From positions 434,001 to 498,000 of the forward strand of contig WNKP01000002.1 in the NCBI GenBank assembly GCA_009797885.1: a DNA stretch of 64,000 nt, in the 5' to 3' direction. Below the pieces are notes generated by a model. It did no database searches, had not been told where the DNA came from, and saw nothing but the letters and a program-made list of their open reading frames with translations. Of this stretch, positions 1 to 8,798 are shown in pieces (position 1 is the stretch's first letter; every line of letters begins with the position of its first letter). This DNA comes from Flavobacteriaceae bacterium GF1 (lineage in GTDB: Bacteria; Bacteroidota; Bacteroidia; Flavobacteriales; Flavobacteriaceae). A program made the translations under genes and the position numbers.

Positions 1-218
1 CCTACATCACGGTGCAGAATGAGTTGGTTGGTGCCTACAACGATTTAAGGAATAGGGAGGCCCAAAGACTTTTTGGTCGTGATTTTACTGAAATGGAAGC
101 AAAATATCTCAACCCGGAAACACCTTCGGCGGAAAGGGACGACCTGAAGCCCAAAGTAAAGCGGGTTCAAGAACTGTTTCCACAGAAATTATCCGAAGCA
201 GAGACCTCCGTTAATTAA
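1..218 (+). CDS. ExbD/TolR-family protein, C-terminal part (cut by window start)
   Basis: The reading frame is open from the first bases (Y-I-T-V precedes the first GTG at 12), so this is the 3' end of a longer gene. About 70 residues remain, with no membrane segment left. The stretch V-Q-N-E-L-V-G-A-Y-N-D-L-R-N-R-E and the ending F-P-Q-K match the C-terminal part of the 204-residue ExbD protein at 869-1483, which identifies the family. Known role: ExbD works with ExbB and TonB to power outer-membrane transport with the proton gradient. The stop lies 14 bases before the next exbD gene, so they form one operon. The matching exbB probably lies to the left of the window (inference). Confidence 0.75.
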   Translation, partial: YITVQNELVGAYNDLRNREAQRLFGRDFTEMEAKYLNPETPSAERDDLKPKVKRVQELFPQKLSEAETSVN

Positions 219-232
219 TAAAACTAAAGTAG

Positions 233-715
233 ATGGCTAAATTTGCAAAGAAAAAAGACGGGGATTTACCTGCAGTTTCTACGGCTTCCCTCCCAGATAT
301 TGTCTTTATGTTGCTGTTTTTCTTTATGACCGTAACGACGATGAAGGATAGCTCACTGTTGGTGCAAAACACATTGCCCAATGCCAGTGAGGTGAAAAAG
401 TTGGAGAAGAAGGATCGCGTTATTTATATTTATGTGGGTAAGCCCACCAGGGAATATCAGAGTGTTTATGGTACGGAACCTAAAATTCAGTTGAACGATA
501 AGTTTGCTGATGTTAATGAAGTAGGCTCTTACATTTTGGCCGAGCGTGCCAAAAAACCACAAGAATTACAGAACGTGTTGACCACTGCGTTAAAAGTGGA
601 CAAGGATGCCAATATGGGCCTTATCTCCGATATCAAACAGAAGTTGAGACAGGTAAATGCGTTAAAGGTCAATTACACCACCTATGAAGGAGATGCTTTT
701 AATAATCTCCAGTAG
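233..715 (+). CDS. exbD: ExbD/TolR-family biopolymer transport protein
   Basis: 160 residues. A short charged cytoplasmic start (K-K-K-D-G-D-L-P) is followed by one membrane helix at about residues 18-40 that contains the S-L-P-D-I-V-F-M-L-L-F-F-F-M-T-V-T-T core; its aspartate corresponds to the proton-path Asp of ExbD. The rest is a periplasmic domain. Length is near the usual 140-160. It is the second member of a pair with the truncated gene before it, and is closely similar to the 162-residue protein at 1495-1983, which has the same core motif. Both family members presumably sit with ExbB in the inner membrane and energise TonB-dependent uptake. An intrinsic terminator follows within about 30 bases. 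Confidence 0.9.
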   Translation: MAKFAKKKDGDLPAVSTASLPDIVFMLLFFFMTVTTMKDSSLLVQNTLPNASEVKKLEKKDRVIYIYVGKPTREYQSVYGTEPKIQLNDKFADVNEVGSYILAERAKKPQELQNVLTTALKVDKDANMGLISDIKQKLRQVNALKVNYTTYEGDAFNNLQ

Positions 716-740
716 GTAGGCCTTATCTAAAATGTACTTA

Positions 741-768
741 AAAACGTCCCTTTCGGGGCGTTTTTTGT
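741..768 (+). terminator. Intrinsic terminator after the first ExbD pair
   Basis: A six-pair stem (CGTCCC with GGGGCG, one T-G wobble) closes a TTTC loop, flanked by an A-run on the left and a run of six T on the right. It lies 25 bases after the stop of the exbD gene and before the second ExbD pair, so the two pairs are probably separate transcripts or read through only partly. Confidence 0.7.
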
Positions 769-868
769 TTTCATGGACAAACAGGGGTTTAACAATTTTT
801 TTGGAATGGTTGTTGTGATTGTTCAGCAAAGGGAACAGGAATTCCTTGGCCATTAAAATCACAGTACT

Positions 869-1483
869 ATGTCAAAATTAAAACAAGCCCCCGAAGTTAA
901 TGCGGGCTCCATGGCAGACATCGCATTCTTATTGTTGATCTTCTTTTTGGTGACCGCCTCAATTGAGACCGATGTTGGATTGAATCGTATCCTACCTAGG
1001 GAAAGCACGGACCCATATGTTGAAATAAAAGCAAGAAACTTATTGGAAATCGGTATCAATGCCCAAAACCAGTTAATGGTGGAAGGGGATATCCTGGGAC
1101 TGGAAGAATTACGTACCAAAGTGGTTTCATTTATTGATAATGGGGGGCTAGAAACGGATGATAAAGACTTTTGCGGCTACTGTAAAGGGGAACGCCTTGC
1201 CCATCTTTCAGAACATCCGGACGAGGCCATTATTTCCATAACGACAAGTAGGGATAGTGACTATGCCTATTATGTTTCGGTACAGAATGAAATAATCGGG
1301 GCATATAACTTTCTTAGAAACCGGGAAAGTTCAAGATTGTATGGAGTACCATACGAAATCCTTGTACAAAATTATGGCGAGGATATCGGTCCTACGGAGA
1401 AGATGGCCATAAAGGGGAAAATTGAAGCCATAAGGGCCATGTTCCCTCAAAAAATAATTGAACCAGAAATAATACATCAATAA
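869..1483 (+). CDS. ExbD/TolR-family protein, long form with Cys motif
   Basis: 204 residues, longer than typical ExbD. One membrane helix at about residues 14-34 carries the S-M-A-D-I-A-F-L-L-L-I-F-F-L-V-T core with the conserved Asp. The periplasmic part has an acidic insertion holding a C-G-Y-C motif near residue 100, then I-S-I-T-T-S-R-D-S-D-Y-A-Y-Y and a C-terminal helical tail (Q-N-E-I-I-G-A-Y-N-F-L-R-N-R-E) shared with the truncated gene at the left edge. The two Cys could bind metal or form a disulfide in the periplasm (inference). The next exbD starts 11 bases after the stop, so they are one unit. Confidence 0.85.
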   Translation: MSKLKQAPEVNAGSMADIAFLLLIFFLVTASIETDVGLNRILPRESTDPYVEIKARNLLEIGINAQNQLMVEGDILGLEELRTKVVSFIDNGGLETDDKDFCGYCKGERLAHLSEHPDEAIISITTSRDSDYAYYVSVQNEIIGAYNFLRNRESSRLYGVPYEILVQNYGEDIGPTEKMAIKGKIEAIRAMFPQKIIEPEIIHQ

Positions 1484-1494
1484 AAGTCAATATC

Positions 1495-1983
1495 ATGTCG
1501 CCAATTAAGAGAAACAACCCTACCAAGTTACCAGCTATTTCCACGGCTTCATTACCGGATATCGTGTTTATCCTATTGTTCTTTTTTATGACGGTAACCA
1601 CCATTAAGAATCAGAATCTTTTAGTGGAAAACCAATTGCCAATGGCCAATGAAGTGGATAAACTGGATAAGACGGACCGTATCATTGAGATTTTTGTAGG
1701 TCCCGTTTCACCCAATTACAGCAATGGCGATAATGCACCCATCAAAATACAAATTGAGGATAGATTGGTTGCCATAAATGAGGTAGGCTATTGTTCGCTG
1801 AAAGCATTGGGAGCGATGCCAGAACACCTCCAGAGCTCGGCAATGGTTTCCATAAAGGCGGATAATAAGGTAAAAATGGGTGTCATAACCGATCTTAAGA
1901 AGGAGCTCCAAAAAGTAAATCTTCTTAAAATTAATTATACAACGGTTGAAGGAAATGTGTTCAAAAATACGGAATTGAAATAA
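1495..1983 (+). CDS. exbD: ExbD/TolR-family biopolymer transport protein
   Basis: 162 residues with the same plan as the protein at 233-715: a basic start, then a membrane helix with S-L-P-D-I-V-F-I-L-L-F-F-F-M-T-V-T-T, then a periplasmic domain ending in the similar K-V-N-L-L-K-I-N-Y-T-T-V-E-G. The resemblance runs over the whole length, so the two are paralogues. It is the second member of the second ExbD pair and is followed 50 bases on by an outer-membrane protein gene. Predicted role: inner-membrane energy transduction with ExbB and TonB. No exbB is present beside this pair in the window, so it probably shares an ExbB encoded elsewhere. Confidence 0.9.
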   Translation: MSPIKRNNPTKLPAISTASLPDIVFILLFFFMTVTTIKNQNLLVENQLPMANEVDKLDKTDRIIEIFVGPVSPNYSNGDNAPIKIQIEDRLVAINEVGYCSLKALGAMPEHLQSSAMVSIKADNKVKMGVITDLKKELQKVNLLKINYTTVEGNVFKNTELK

Positions 1984-2033
1984 GGAGCCCTTTCCATTGG
2001 CCAAGTGATCCATAGTTTTCTTTATTTTGCTTT

Positions 2034-2726
2034 ATGCCAAGATTCCTTTTTATTGCGTTAGCTCTTTTTTGCCTTGTGCAGAAGATATGTTCCCAAGAAG
2101 TCGAAACCCAAGAAGCTTTTGATGACAAATACTTGGAAGATCAATTTTATATTGGCTTGGGATACAATTTTTTGTTGAACAAACCGGAACCTGTTATTCA
2201 AAGGAACCTTTCCTATAACCTGCAACTGGGGATTATAAAGGACATTCCTTTAAATAAGAAAAGGAACTTTGGTTTGGGGATAGGCCTGGGTTACGGTACC
2301 AATTCCTATTATACCAATATTCTGGTCAATGAGACCAACAATGGTATAACATATGATCTGCTTGTGGACGGGGATGGTGTGAACAGAAGTAAATTTGAGA
2401 CCCATGGCTTGGAGTTTCCGTTCGAGATCAGATGGCGAACCTCTAATCCCATTACCTACAAATTTTGGCGCATTTACGCCGGGATCAAAACGGAATATCT
2501 CTTTTCAAGAAGGTCAAAACAGGTTTCGGATGCGGGAAGCGAAACATTTTCCAATCCCAATATTGAGCAATGGCAATACGGCTTAACCCTTAATTTTGGG
2601 TACAATACCTGGAACTTACATCTGTATTGGGCCTTAAGTGATTTTTTGGACGAAAATGCTGTTTTCAATAACGAGCCCTTGGACATTAGCCCCATCCGAA
2701 TAGGAATTATCTTTTACGTTTTATAA
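2034..2726 (+). CDS. Outer-membrane beta-barrel protein (PorT-like fold)
   Basis: 230 residues. A signal peptide of about 20 residues ends in K-I-C-S-Q. The mature part has alternating hydrophobic strands rich in Tyr, Trp and Gly (F-Y-I-G-L-G-Y-N-F-L, L-T-L-N-F-G-Y-N-T-W-N) and closes with an aromatic-ended strand (I-R-I-G-I-I-F-Y-V-L), as small outer-membrane barrels do. It resembles proteins called PorT-family or porin-family in Flavobacteria. True PorT/SprT of the type IX secretion system usually has other neighbours, so I do not assign that role. It closes the ExbD gene group and overlaps the convergent gene by six bases. Confidence 0.65.
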   Translation: MPRFLFIALALFCLVQKICSQEVETQEAFDDKYLEDQFYIGLGYNFLLNKPEPVIQRNLSYNLQLGIIKDIPLNKKRNFGLGIGLGYGTNSYYTNILVNETNNGITYDLLVDGDGVNRSKFETHGLEFPFEIRWRTSNPITYKFWRIYAGIKTEYLFSRRSKQVSDAGSETFSNPNIEQWQYGLTLNFGYNTWNLHLYWALSDFLDENAVFNNEPLDISPIRIGIIFYVL

Positions 2727-3326
2727 CCAGTACTTAAATACAAATAGCTGGGAACAGCATCCTACAAGAAAACCTATGACAAGCTCTATTTTGGAGTGGG
2801 CCTTCATGAAAAGTCGGGATGTTGCCACAAGTCCCGTCATAAAAGTGAAAATGGCAATGGCAAAAGTGATGTTTATTTCAAAATGAATACTCAATCCCAC
2901 CAAGTAGACCAAAATACTGCCCATTCCCAGTAAATGGACACTTGCCTTTATTCTGGCAAATAACAAAAGAAGCGTGGTAAATGAAGCAATGAGCAGACCA
3001 ACAAAGAAGTAATAGAGTTCGTTGATATAGTTTAAGGGAATTACTTTGTACAAGATCATAAAATGAATGATCATGCTGAGGTAAAGCGGATATTTACGTT
3101 CCTCCAGTTTTGGGGCAAATATTGAGGAGATAAGTCCCAGGTTTCTCAATATTAAGAAGAGGATGATGGGGATGATCACCGTTAAAATAAAAATGGGCAA
3201 AACGTTACCGCTTTGCAATTGAAGGGAACTAAATTTAGGCGTGATCAGGAAGTAGGATATGGTCCCTCCCATAGGGATGAATAGGGGGTGAAAAATATAC
3301 GAAACTCCTTTTAACAAATAGCGCAT
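2721..3326 (-). CDS. Polytopic membrane protein with degenerate PAP2-like motifs
   Basis: 201 residues, mostly hydrophobic, with about six membrane segments and no signal peptide. Near the end S-R-L-F-M-K-A-H-S-K-I-E followed by a G-F-L-V-G helix has the layout of the third PAP2 phosphatase motif (S-R-x5-H-x3-D) with Glu for Asp; A-S-V-H in the preceding helix recalls the second motif and K-L-E-E-R-K-Y-P the first. Known PAP2 enzymes dephosphorylate lipid phosphates such as undecaprenyl diphosphate. Whether this one is active is unclear because every motif deviates. Its start overlaps the rpoN stop by one base, so it is translated from the rpoN transcript. Confidence 0.5.
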   Translation of the reverse strand: MRYLLKGVSYIFHPLFIPMGGTISYFLITPKFSSLQLQSGNVLPIFILTVIIPIILFLILRNLGLISSIFAPKLEERKYPLYLSMIIHFMILYKVIPLNYINELYYFFVGLLIASFTTLLLLFARIKASVHLLGMGSILVYLVGLSIHFEINITFAIAIFTFMTGLVATSRLFMKAHSKIELVIGFLVGCCSQLFVFKYWL

Positions 3327-4783
3327 TAGATTTGTTTACGGAGACGGGCAACGGGAAGGCCCAACTGTTCCCGATATTTGGCAACGGTCCTTCTTGCGAT
3401 GGGATACCCCCTTTCCTTTAAGATTTTCGCCAGTTTATCATCGGTCAGCGGTTTCTTCTTATTCTCTTCTTTAATGACCGTTTCCAAAATCTTTTTGATC
3501 TCTTTGGTGGAGACGTCCTCACCTTGTTCGTTCTTCATGGATTCCGAGAAGAATTCCTTAATAAGCTTGGTACCGTAAGGAGTATCCACATATTTACTGT
3601 TCGCCACTCTGGAGACCGTGGAAACGTCCATATCGATCTGGTCGGCAATATCTTTGAGGATCATGGGCTTCAGCTTCCGCTCATCACCACTCAAAAAATA
3701 CTCTTTTTGGTAGTGCATTATGGCGTTCATGGTAACAAAAAGAGTTTGTTGACGCTGTTTTATGGCATCAATGAACCATTTTGCCGCATCCAATTTTTGT
3801 TTGATAAAAAGTACGGTGTCCTTTTGGGATTTACTTTTGTCCTTTGCGCTTTTATAGCCTTTGAGCATATTGGTGTATTCCTTTGACACATGAAGTTCTG
3901 GGGCATTTCGTCCGTTCAGGGTCAATTCCAACGTACCATCAACAATTCTTATGGAAAAATCGGGGACAACATGTTCCACAAATCTATTGTTTCCCGAGAA
4001 GGATCCTCCGGGCTTGGGATTTAGCTTTTCAATCTCCGCTATGGCCTCCTTTAATTCTTCCTCCGTAATGTCGTGTTTGGTCTGTAGCTTGCTGTAATGC
4101 TTTTTGGTAAATTGTTCAAAGGACTTTTCTATGATTGCCAGGGCCAACGCTATAGAGGGACTTGGTTCCTTTCTGCGCATCTGTATGGCCAAACATTCGT
4201 CCAATGAACGGGCTGCTACGCCGGGAGGGTCCAGCTCCTGTACAATTTTTAAAACACTTTCAATGGTCTTTTCGTCCGTATAAATGTTTTGGGTAAAGGC
4301 CAGGTCGTCCATAATATCGGTGATGGGCCTTCGGATATAGCCGCTTTCGTCAACACTGCCCACCAGAAATTCGGCAATGGCCCATTCCTCATCATTCAGG
4401 GAAACCGTGCTTAATTGGTTGATCAAATACTGATTGAATGATATTCCAGCCGCATAGGGTATGCTTTTCTCATCATCATCCGAGCTGTAATTACTTACTT
4501 GGGTGCGGTAGTCCGGTATTTCATCATCACTTAGGTACTCATCTATGTTGATGTCATCCGTGGCTATGGTCTCACTGTCCTGATGGTCATCATAGGTGTC
4601 CTCATAGGTGTCTTCCAATCTTTCTGCATCCGCCTTTCCACTTTCCAATGCGGGATTCTCCTCCAATTCCTGTTTTAATCGTTGCTCAAATGCCTGTGTG
4701 GGCAGTTGGATCAACTTCATTAGCTGAATTTGCTGTGGAGATAGCTTTTGGGAAAGTTTAAACTGTAAGTGTTGTTTTAGCAT
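3326..4783 (-). CDS. rpoN: RNA polymerase sigma-54 factor RpoN
   Basis: 485 residues. The N-terminal glutamine-rich activator-interacting region (Q-K-L-S-P-Q-Q-I-Q-L-M-K-L-I-Q-L-P) is followed by an acidic stretch at about residues 50-100, the core-binding domain, the helix-turn-helix region (D-I-A-D-Q-I-D-M-D-V-S-T-V-S-R-V) and, near residue 463, the RpoN box A-R-R-T-V-A-K-Y-R-E. All hallmark parts are present. It directs RNA polymerase to -24/-12 promoters and needs enhancer-binding ATPases. It lies just downstream of asnS on the same strand (44-base gap). Confidence 0.97.
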   Translation of the reverse strand: MLKQHLQFKLSQKLSPQQIQLMKLIQLPTQAFEQRLKQELEENPALESGKADAERLEDTYEDTYDDHQDSETIATDDINIDEYLSDDEIPDYRTQVSNYSSDDDEKSIPYAAGISFNQYLINQLSTVSLNDEEWAIAEFLVGSVDESGYIRRPITDIMDDLAFTQNIYTDEKTIESVLKIVQELDPPGVAARSLDECLAIQMRRKEPSPSIALALAIIEKSFEQFTKKHYSKLQTKHDITEEELKEAIAEIEKLNPKPGGSFSGNNRFVEHVVPDFSIRIVDGTLELTLNGRNAPELHVSKEYTNMLKGYKSAKDKSKSQKDTVLFIKQKLDAAKWFIDAIKQRQQTLFVTMNAIMHYQKEYFLSGDERKLKPMILKDIADQIDMDVSTVSRVANSKYVDTPYGTKLIKEFFSESMKNEQGEDVSTKEIKKILETVIKEENKKKPLTDDKLAKILKERGYPIARRTVAKYREQLGLPVARLRKQI

Positions 4784-4827
4784 TATACAGTGATGGTTTC
4801 CTTTCTTCTAAAAATAAAGAAATGAAT

Positions 4828-6264
4828 TTAAAACTCCGCATTTTGGGGTGTACGTGGAAATGGAATGACATCTCGGATATTTCCCATACCCGTTGCAAAC
4901 TGAACCAATCGTTCAAAACCAAGTCCAAACCCACTGTGAACGGCGGTACCAAATTTTCTTAAATCCAAATACCACCATAGTTCTTCTTCAGGGATACCCA
5001 AATCGGCCATTTTTTGCTGTAGGACCTCCAGGCGTTCTTCCCTTTGTGAGCCGCCAACAATTTCCCCAATCCCCGGAAACAGGACGTCCATCGCCCTCAC
5101 CGTTTTTCCATCTTCGTTCAAGCGCATATAAAAAGCCTTTATGGTGGCCGGATAATCAAACAGGATAACAGGACATTTAAAGTGCTTCTCTACCAAAAAA
5201 CGTTCGTGCTCACTTTGCAGATCGGCTCCCCATTCATCAATCGGATATTCAAACTTTTTCTTCTTATTGGGTTTTGAATTTCTGAGAATGTCAATGGCCT
5301 CCGTATAGGTCACCCGTTTAAAGTTGTTATCCACCACAAAACGCAATTTTTCCAAAAGGGCCATTTCACTGCGTTCTGCCTGCGGCTTGGTCTTTTCTTC
5401 ATCCAAAAGTCTTTTTTCCAGGAATTGCAGATCATCTTCACAATGCTCCAGAACGTATTTTAGTACGCCTTTGATAAAATCTTCGGCCAGATCCATATTG
5501 GCATCCAAATCGTAAAAGGCCATTTCCGGTTCAATCATCCAAAACTCTGCCAAGTGACGCGAAGTATTGGAGTTTTCGGCCCTAAAGGTTGGGCCAAAGG
5601 TATATACCTTGCCCAATCCCATGGCATAGGCCTCTGCTTCCAATTGTCCGGACACGGTCAAGTTGGTTTCCTTACCAAAAAAATCTTCCTTATAGTTTAC
5701 TTCCCCATCCTCGGTCAGCGGTGGATTTTTGGCATCCAGGGTGGTCACCCGAAACATTTCACCGGCACCTTCGGCATCGGAACCCGTAATTATTGGAGCG
5801 TGCATATAATAAAATCCGTTCTGCTGAAAGTAATTGTGGATGGCAAATGACAAAGCCGACCTTACCCGCATTACTGCAGAAAATGTATTGGTCCGTACCC
5901 TAAGGTGCGCTTTTTCCCTTAGAAATTCCAATGAATGCTTTTTGGGTTGGATCGGGTAGGTTTCGGGATCTGCCTTTCCGTGGATAAAGAGATCGGTAAC
6001 CTGAATTTCCACATCCTGTCCCCGTCCCTGGCTTTCCACCAAGTTCCCCTTGACCTTTATGGCAGCTCCGGTGGAAATGGAACGTATCAGTTCTTCCTCG
6101 AAATTCCCATAGTCCACCACACATTGTATGTTTTTTATGGTGGAACCGTCATTTAAAGCAATAAATCGATTGCTCCTAAACGTCTTCACCCATCCTTCAA
6201 CAATAACTTCCTGGGACTTTGCTTCTTCCCCCAATAACCGTTTAATGGAAAACGAATTCATCAT
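4828..6264 (-). CDS. asnS: Asparaginyl-tRNA synthetase
   Basis: 478 residues. An N-terminal OB-fold anticodon-binding domain (about 15-105, [14 protein letters not shown]) is followed by the class II catalytic core: motif 2 around [20 protein letters not shown] and motif 3 in the last 40 residues ([15 protein letters not shown]). F-R-A-E-N-S-N-T is characteristic of AsnRS rather than AspRS. It charges tRNA-Asn in the cytoplasm. Two adjacent ATG codons can start it (6264 or 6261). A -7 type box lies 21 bases upstream. Confidence 0.97.
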   Translation of the reverse strand: MMNSFSIKRLLGEEAKSQEVIVEGWVKTFRSNRFIALNDGSTIKNIQCVVDYGNFEEELIRSISTGAAIKVKGNLVESQGRGQDVEIQVTDLFIHGKADPETYPIQPKKHSLEFLREKAHLRVRTNTFSAVMRVRSALSFAIHNYFQQNGFYYMHAPIITGSDAEGAGEMFRVTTLDAKNPPLTEDGEVNYKEDFFGKETNLTVSGQLEAEAYAMGLGKVYTFGPTFRAENSNTSRHLAEFWMIEPEMAFYDLDANMDLAEDFIKGVLKYVLEHCEDDLQFLEKRLLDEEKTKPQAERSEMALLEKLRFVVDNNFKRVTYTEAIDILRNSKPNKKKKFEYPIDEWGADLQSEHERFLVEKHFKCPVILFDYPATIKAFYMRLNEDGKTVRAMDVLFPGIGEIVGGSQREERLEVLQQKMADLGIPEEELWWYLDLRKFGTAVHSGFGLGFERLVQFATGMGNIRDVIPFPRTPQNAEF

Positions 6265-6284
6265 AGGTAACCAAAATTAAGCCC

Positions 6285-6292
6285 CAAAGATA
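6285..6292 (-). promoter_or_regulatory. -7 box upstream of asnS
   Basis: On the minus strand the sequence is TATCTTTG, an exact match to the Bacteroidota -7 consensus TAnnTTTG, 20 bases before the asnS start. No clear TTTG lies at the expected -33 spacing, so the assignment rests on the -7 box and its position. Confidence 0.4.
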
Positions 6293-6333
6293 ATTCTTTA
6301 GCCCAAGTAGAATAGGTATTTCTCTAAGAAAAA

Positions 6334-8730
6334 CTAGTTTGTCCCCCCTTCATTATCCTGGGAAGGGAGTACATCGATATGTGGTTTTTTAAAGGTCTTT
6401 TTGTTGGCAATATTTCGCTCTAGGGACAGCAACAGGGAAGGGAGCAGGATCAAGTTGGACAACATGGCAAACAGTAAAGTGGCCGAGACCAATCCTCCCA
6501 TGGCCTGTGTTCCCCCAAAACTGGAAATGATAAAAACGGAAAAGCCAAAGAAAAGCACAATTGAGGTGTAGAACATGCTTACCCCTGTCTCCCGTAGGGC
6601 ATTGTAGACGGATTTTTTAATGTACCATTTATTGGCCGTCAATTCCTGGCGATATTTTGCAAGAAAATGAATGGTGTCGTCTACAGATATTCCAAAGGCA
6701 ATGCTAAAGATCAAAATAGTGGAAGGCTTTATCGGTATACCCAAAAACCCCATTAGACCCGCGGTAATGACCAGGGGTAGGAGGTTGGGAACGAGGGAGA
6801 TCAATATCATGCGAAAAGAGCGGAACAGGTACGCCATAAAAATGGAAATAAGGCCTACGGCCAATGCCAATGACAATAATAAATTTTTAATGAGGTATTT
6901 GGTGCCTTTAAGGAATAATAGCGCTTTACCGGTCATGTAAACATTATAGCGCTCCTCGGGAAAGATTTTTGAAATGGATTTCAATAGATCCCCCTCAATT
7001 TCTTCCATTCGCGGGGTCTTTACATCCTTCATAAAGGTTGTCATTCGTGCAATTTGGCCCGTACTGTCCACAAAACTCTCCAAAAGGTTCCCATTCTCGG
7101 AGGATTTTCTGGCCACGTCCATAATAAAGTTGTTTTCCTGGGTCGTGGGCAATTGGTAATACTTTGGAATTCCGTTATAAAAAGCCTGTTTGGAATACTT
7201 TACAAGGTTAACAACGGACAGGGTCTTGGAAAGCTCCGGAATTTCGTCAATCTCCTGGGAGAGGGACTCCATACGTCGTAAAGTGGCCAATTTGGCAATG
7301 CCGTTCTTTTTTTTGGAATCGACGACCACTTCAACTGGCATAATACCATCGAACTCTTTTTCAAAAAATCGAATATCCTTGAAGAACTTGGCATTTTTTG
7401 GCAAATCTTCTATCCTGCTTCCCGTTATCTGTATTTGATAAATTCCAATAATGCTTAAAACCAAAACGGTAACGGCCGTAAAATATACCGCAATGCGGTG
7501 ATTGCGCACTACTCGCTCCATCCAGTTTACAAAAGTATCCATCCACTTTTTGTTCAAATGTTTTAGGTGCTTGTACTTGGGAATGGACATAAAGCTATAC
7601 ACAATGGGTATAATGCCCAGGGAAAGGACAAAAATGCATAAAATACTTAGGGAGGCGACAATTCCAAATTCTTTGAGCAAATCACTATCCAGGATAATGA
7701 AGGTGGCAAAACCCAAGGCGGTCGTTACGTTGGTCATTAAAGTGGCATTCCCAATTTTGGTAATGACCCGTTGAAGGGAGAGTGCTTGATTTCCGTGTTT
7801 TTTTACTTCTTGTTGGTATTTATTAATCAGGAAAATGCAGTTGGGGATTCCAATAACAATGATTAGGGGAGGAATCAAAGCCGTGAGGATGGTAATTTCA
7901 TACTTGAAAAGGCCGAGTATTCCAAAAGTCCACATCACCCCAATGATAACCACACATATGGAAATAAAGGTGGCCCTAAAACTTCTAAAGAAGAAAAAGA
8001 ATATTAATGAGGTAACGGCAAGTGCGGCTATAATGAAGTTTCCTATCTCATCGATTATAATCTTTGAGTTCCAAGTTTTTATATAGGGCATTCCAGATAC
8101 CCTAACGTCCAAATTGGTCTCATTTTCAAAGTTTTCGACCAGGTTTTCAAGATCGCTGAGAATGAATTCATTCCGAACGGAAGTATTTAAAATATCCTTG
8201 TCCAAATAAATGATCGTTCGTATGGTTCCGCTTTTCTTATTGAAAATAAGGCTTTCATAAAACGGCAATTCTTGAAATAGTTTCATTTTAATGGCCGAAA
8301 CTTCCGCTGCTGAAGACGGTTCTTCCTCAATTAGATCCTTGAGTACAAACTCTTGTTTTTCATTGTCTTTGATAAGTTCCTGTAGATTGTCCGTAGAGAT
8401 GACCAAATTGACTTCTGGATTGGCTTGAAACTGTTTGCTCAAACGATTCCAACGATTAAAGTTCCCGGGAAGGAACAGGGAACTGTCCTGTACGGCCAGG
8501 ACTATGGCATTGTCTTCCTGTCCAAAAATGGAAACAAACTCTTCATACTGTAAAGTCTCGGGGTGGTCATCGGGTAGCACATTGGCCTCGGTATTGGAAA
8601 ATCGCATATGTTTCCATTGCAATCCCATAAATACGGTAATTCCAGTAATGATCAGTAGAATGATAATCCTATTCCTAAGAATAAGTCGCGCGGTACCGGA
8701 CCAAAACCCTTGCAAAAACTCTTTTAACAT
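6334..8730 (-). CDS. RND-family exporter, MMPL type
   Basis: 798 residues with about twelve membrane helices in two similar halves. Each half has one N-terminal helix, a large periplasmic loop and a group of five helices; G-I-S-V-D-D-T-I-H-F-L-A-K-Y in the second half holds the acidic pair typical of MMPL/RND proton relays. The first half has the matching position degenerate (I-G-I-P-N-C-I-F-L-I-N-K-Y). Known MMPL proteins export lipids, hopanoids or hydrophobic compounds by proton antiport. The substrate cannot be told from sequence. It lies between frr and asnS on the same strand with 69 bases to each side. Confidence 0.85.
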   Translation of the reverse strand: MLKEFLQGFWSGTARLILRNRIIILLIITGITVFMGLQWKHMRFSNTEANVLPDDHPETLQYEEFVSIFGQEDNAIVLAVQDSSLFLPGNFNRWNRLSKQFQANPEVNLVISTDNLQELIKDNEKQEFVLKDLIEEEPSSAAEVSAIKMKLFQELPFYESLIFNKKSGTIRTIIYLDKDILNTSVRNEFILSDLENLVENFENETNLDVRVSGMPYIKTWNSKIIIDEIGNFIIAALAVTSLIFFFFFRSFRATFISICVVIIGVMWTFGILGLFKYEITILTALIPPLIIVIGIPNCIFLINKYQQEVKKHGNQALSLQRVITKIGNATLMTNVTTALGFATFIILDSDLLKEFGIVASLSILCIFVLSLGIIPIVYSFMSIPKYKHLKHLNKKWMDTFVNWMERVVRNHRIAVYFTAVTVLVLSIIGIYQIQITGSRIEDLPKNAKFFKDIRFFEKEFDGIMPVEVVVDSKKKNGIAKLATLRRMESLSQEIDEIPELSKTLSVVNLVKYSKQAFYNGIPKYYQLPTTQENNFIMDVARKSSENGNLLESFVDSTGQIARMTTFMKDVKTPRMEEIEGDLLKSISKIFPEERYNVYMTGKALLFLKGTKYLIKNLLLSLALAVGLISIFMAYLFRSFRMILISLVPNLLPLVITAGLMGFLGIPIKPSTILIFSIAFGISVDDTIHFLAKYRQELTANKWYIKKSVYNALRETGVSMFYTSIVLFFGFSVFIISSFGGTQAMGGLVSATLLFAMLSNLILLPSLLLSLERNIANKKTFKKPHIDVLPSQDNEGGTN

Positions 8731-8747
8731 GTACTGGAAATTGGCTG

Positions 8748-8755
8748 CAAAGGTA
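8748..8755 (-). promoter_or_regulatory. -7 box upstream of the RND exporter gene
   Basis: The minus strand reads TACCTTTG followed by GCAGCC, the same context as the rplM promoter in this window, 17 bases before the start codon. There is no good -33 element, so confidence is moderate. It would let the exporter be transcribed apart from pyrH-frr. Confidence 0.4.
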
Positions 8756-8798
8756 GAAAATGAAGAAGTCTAAGCCTAGAGGAATAGCGAAACAATAA

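Noticed and set aside
2034-2726. Naming the barrel protein PorT/SprT of type IX secretion
   Set aside because: The fold and length fit, but the usual neighbours are absent and the likeness may be general for small barrels.
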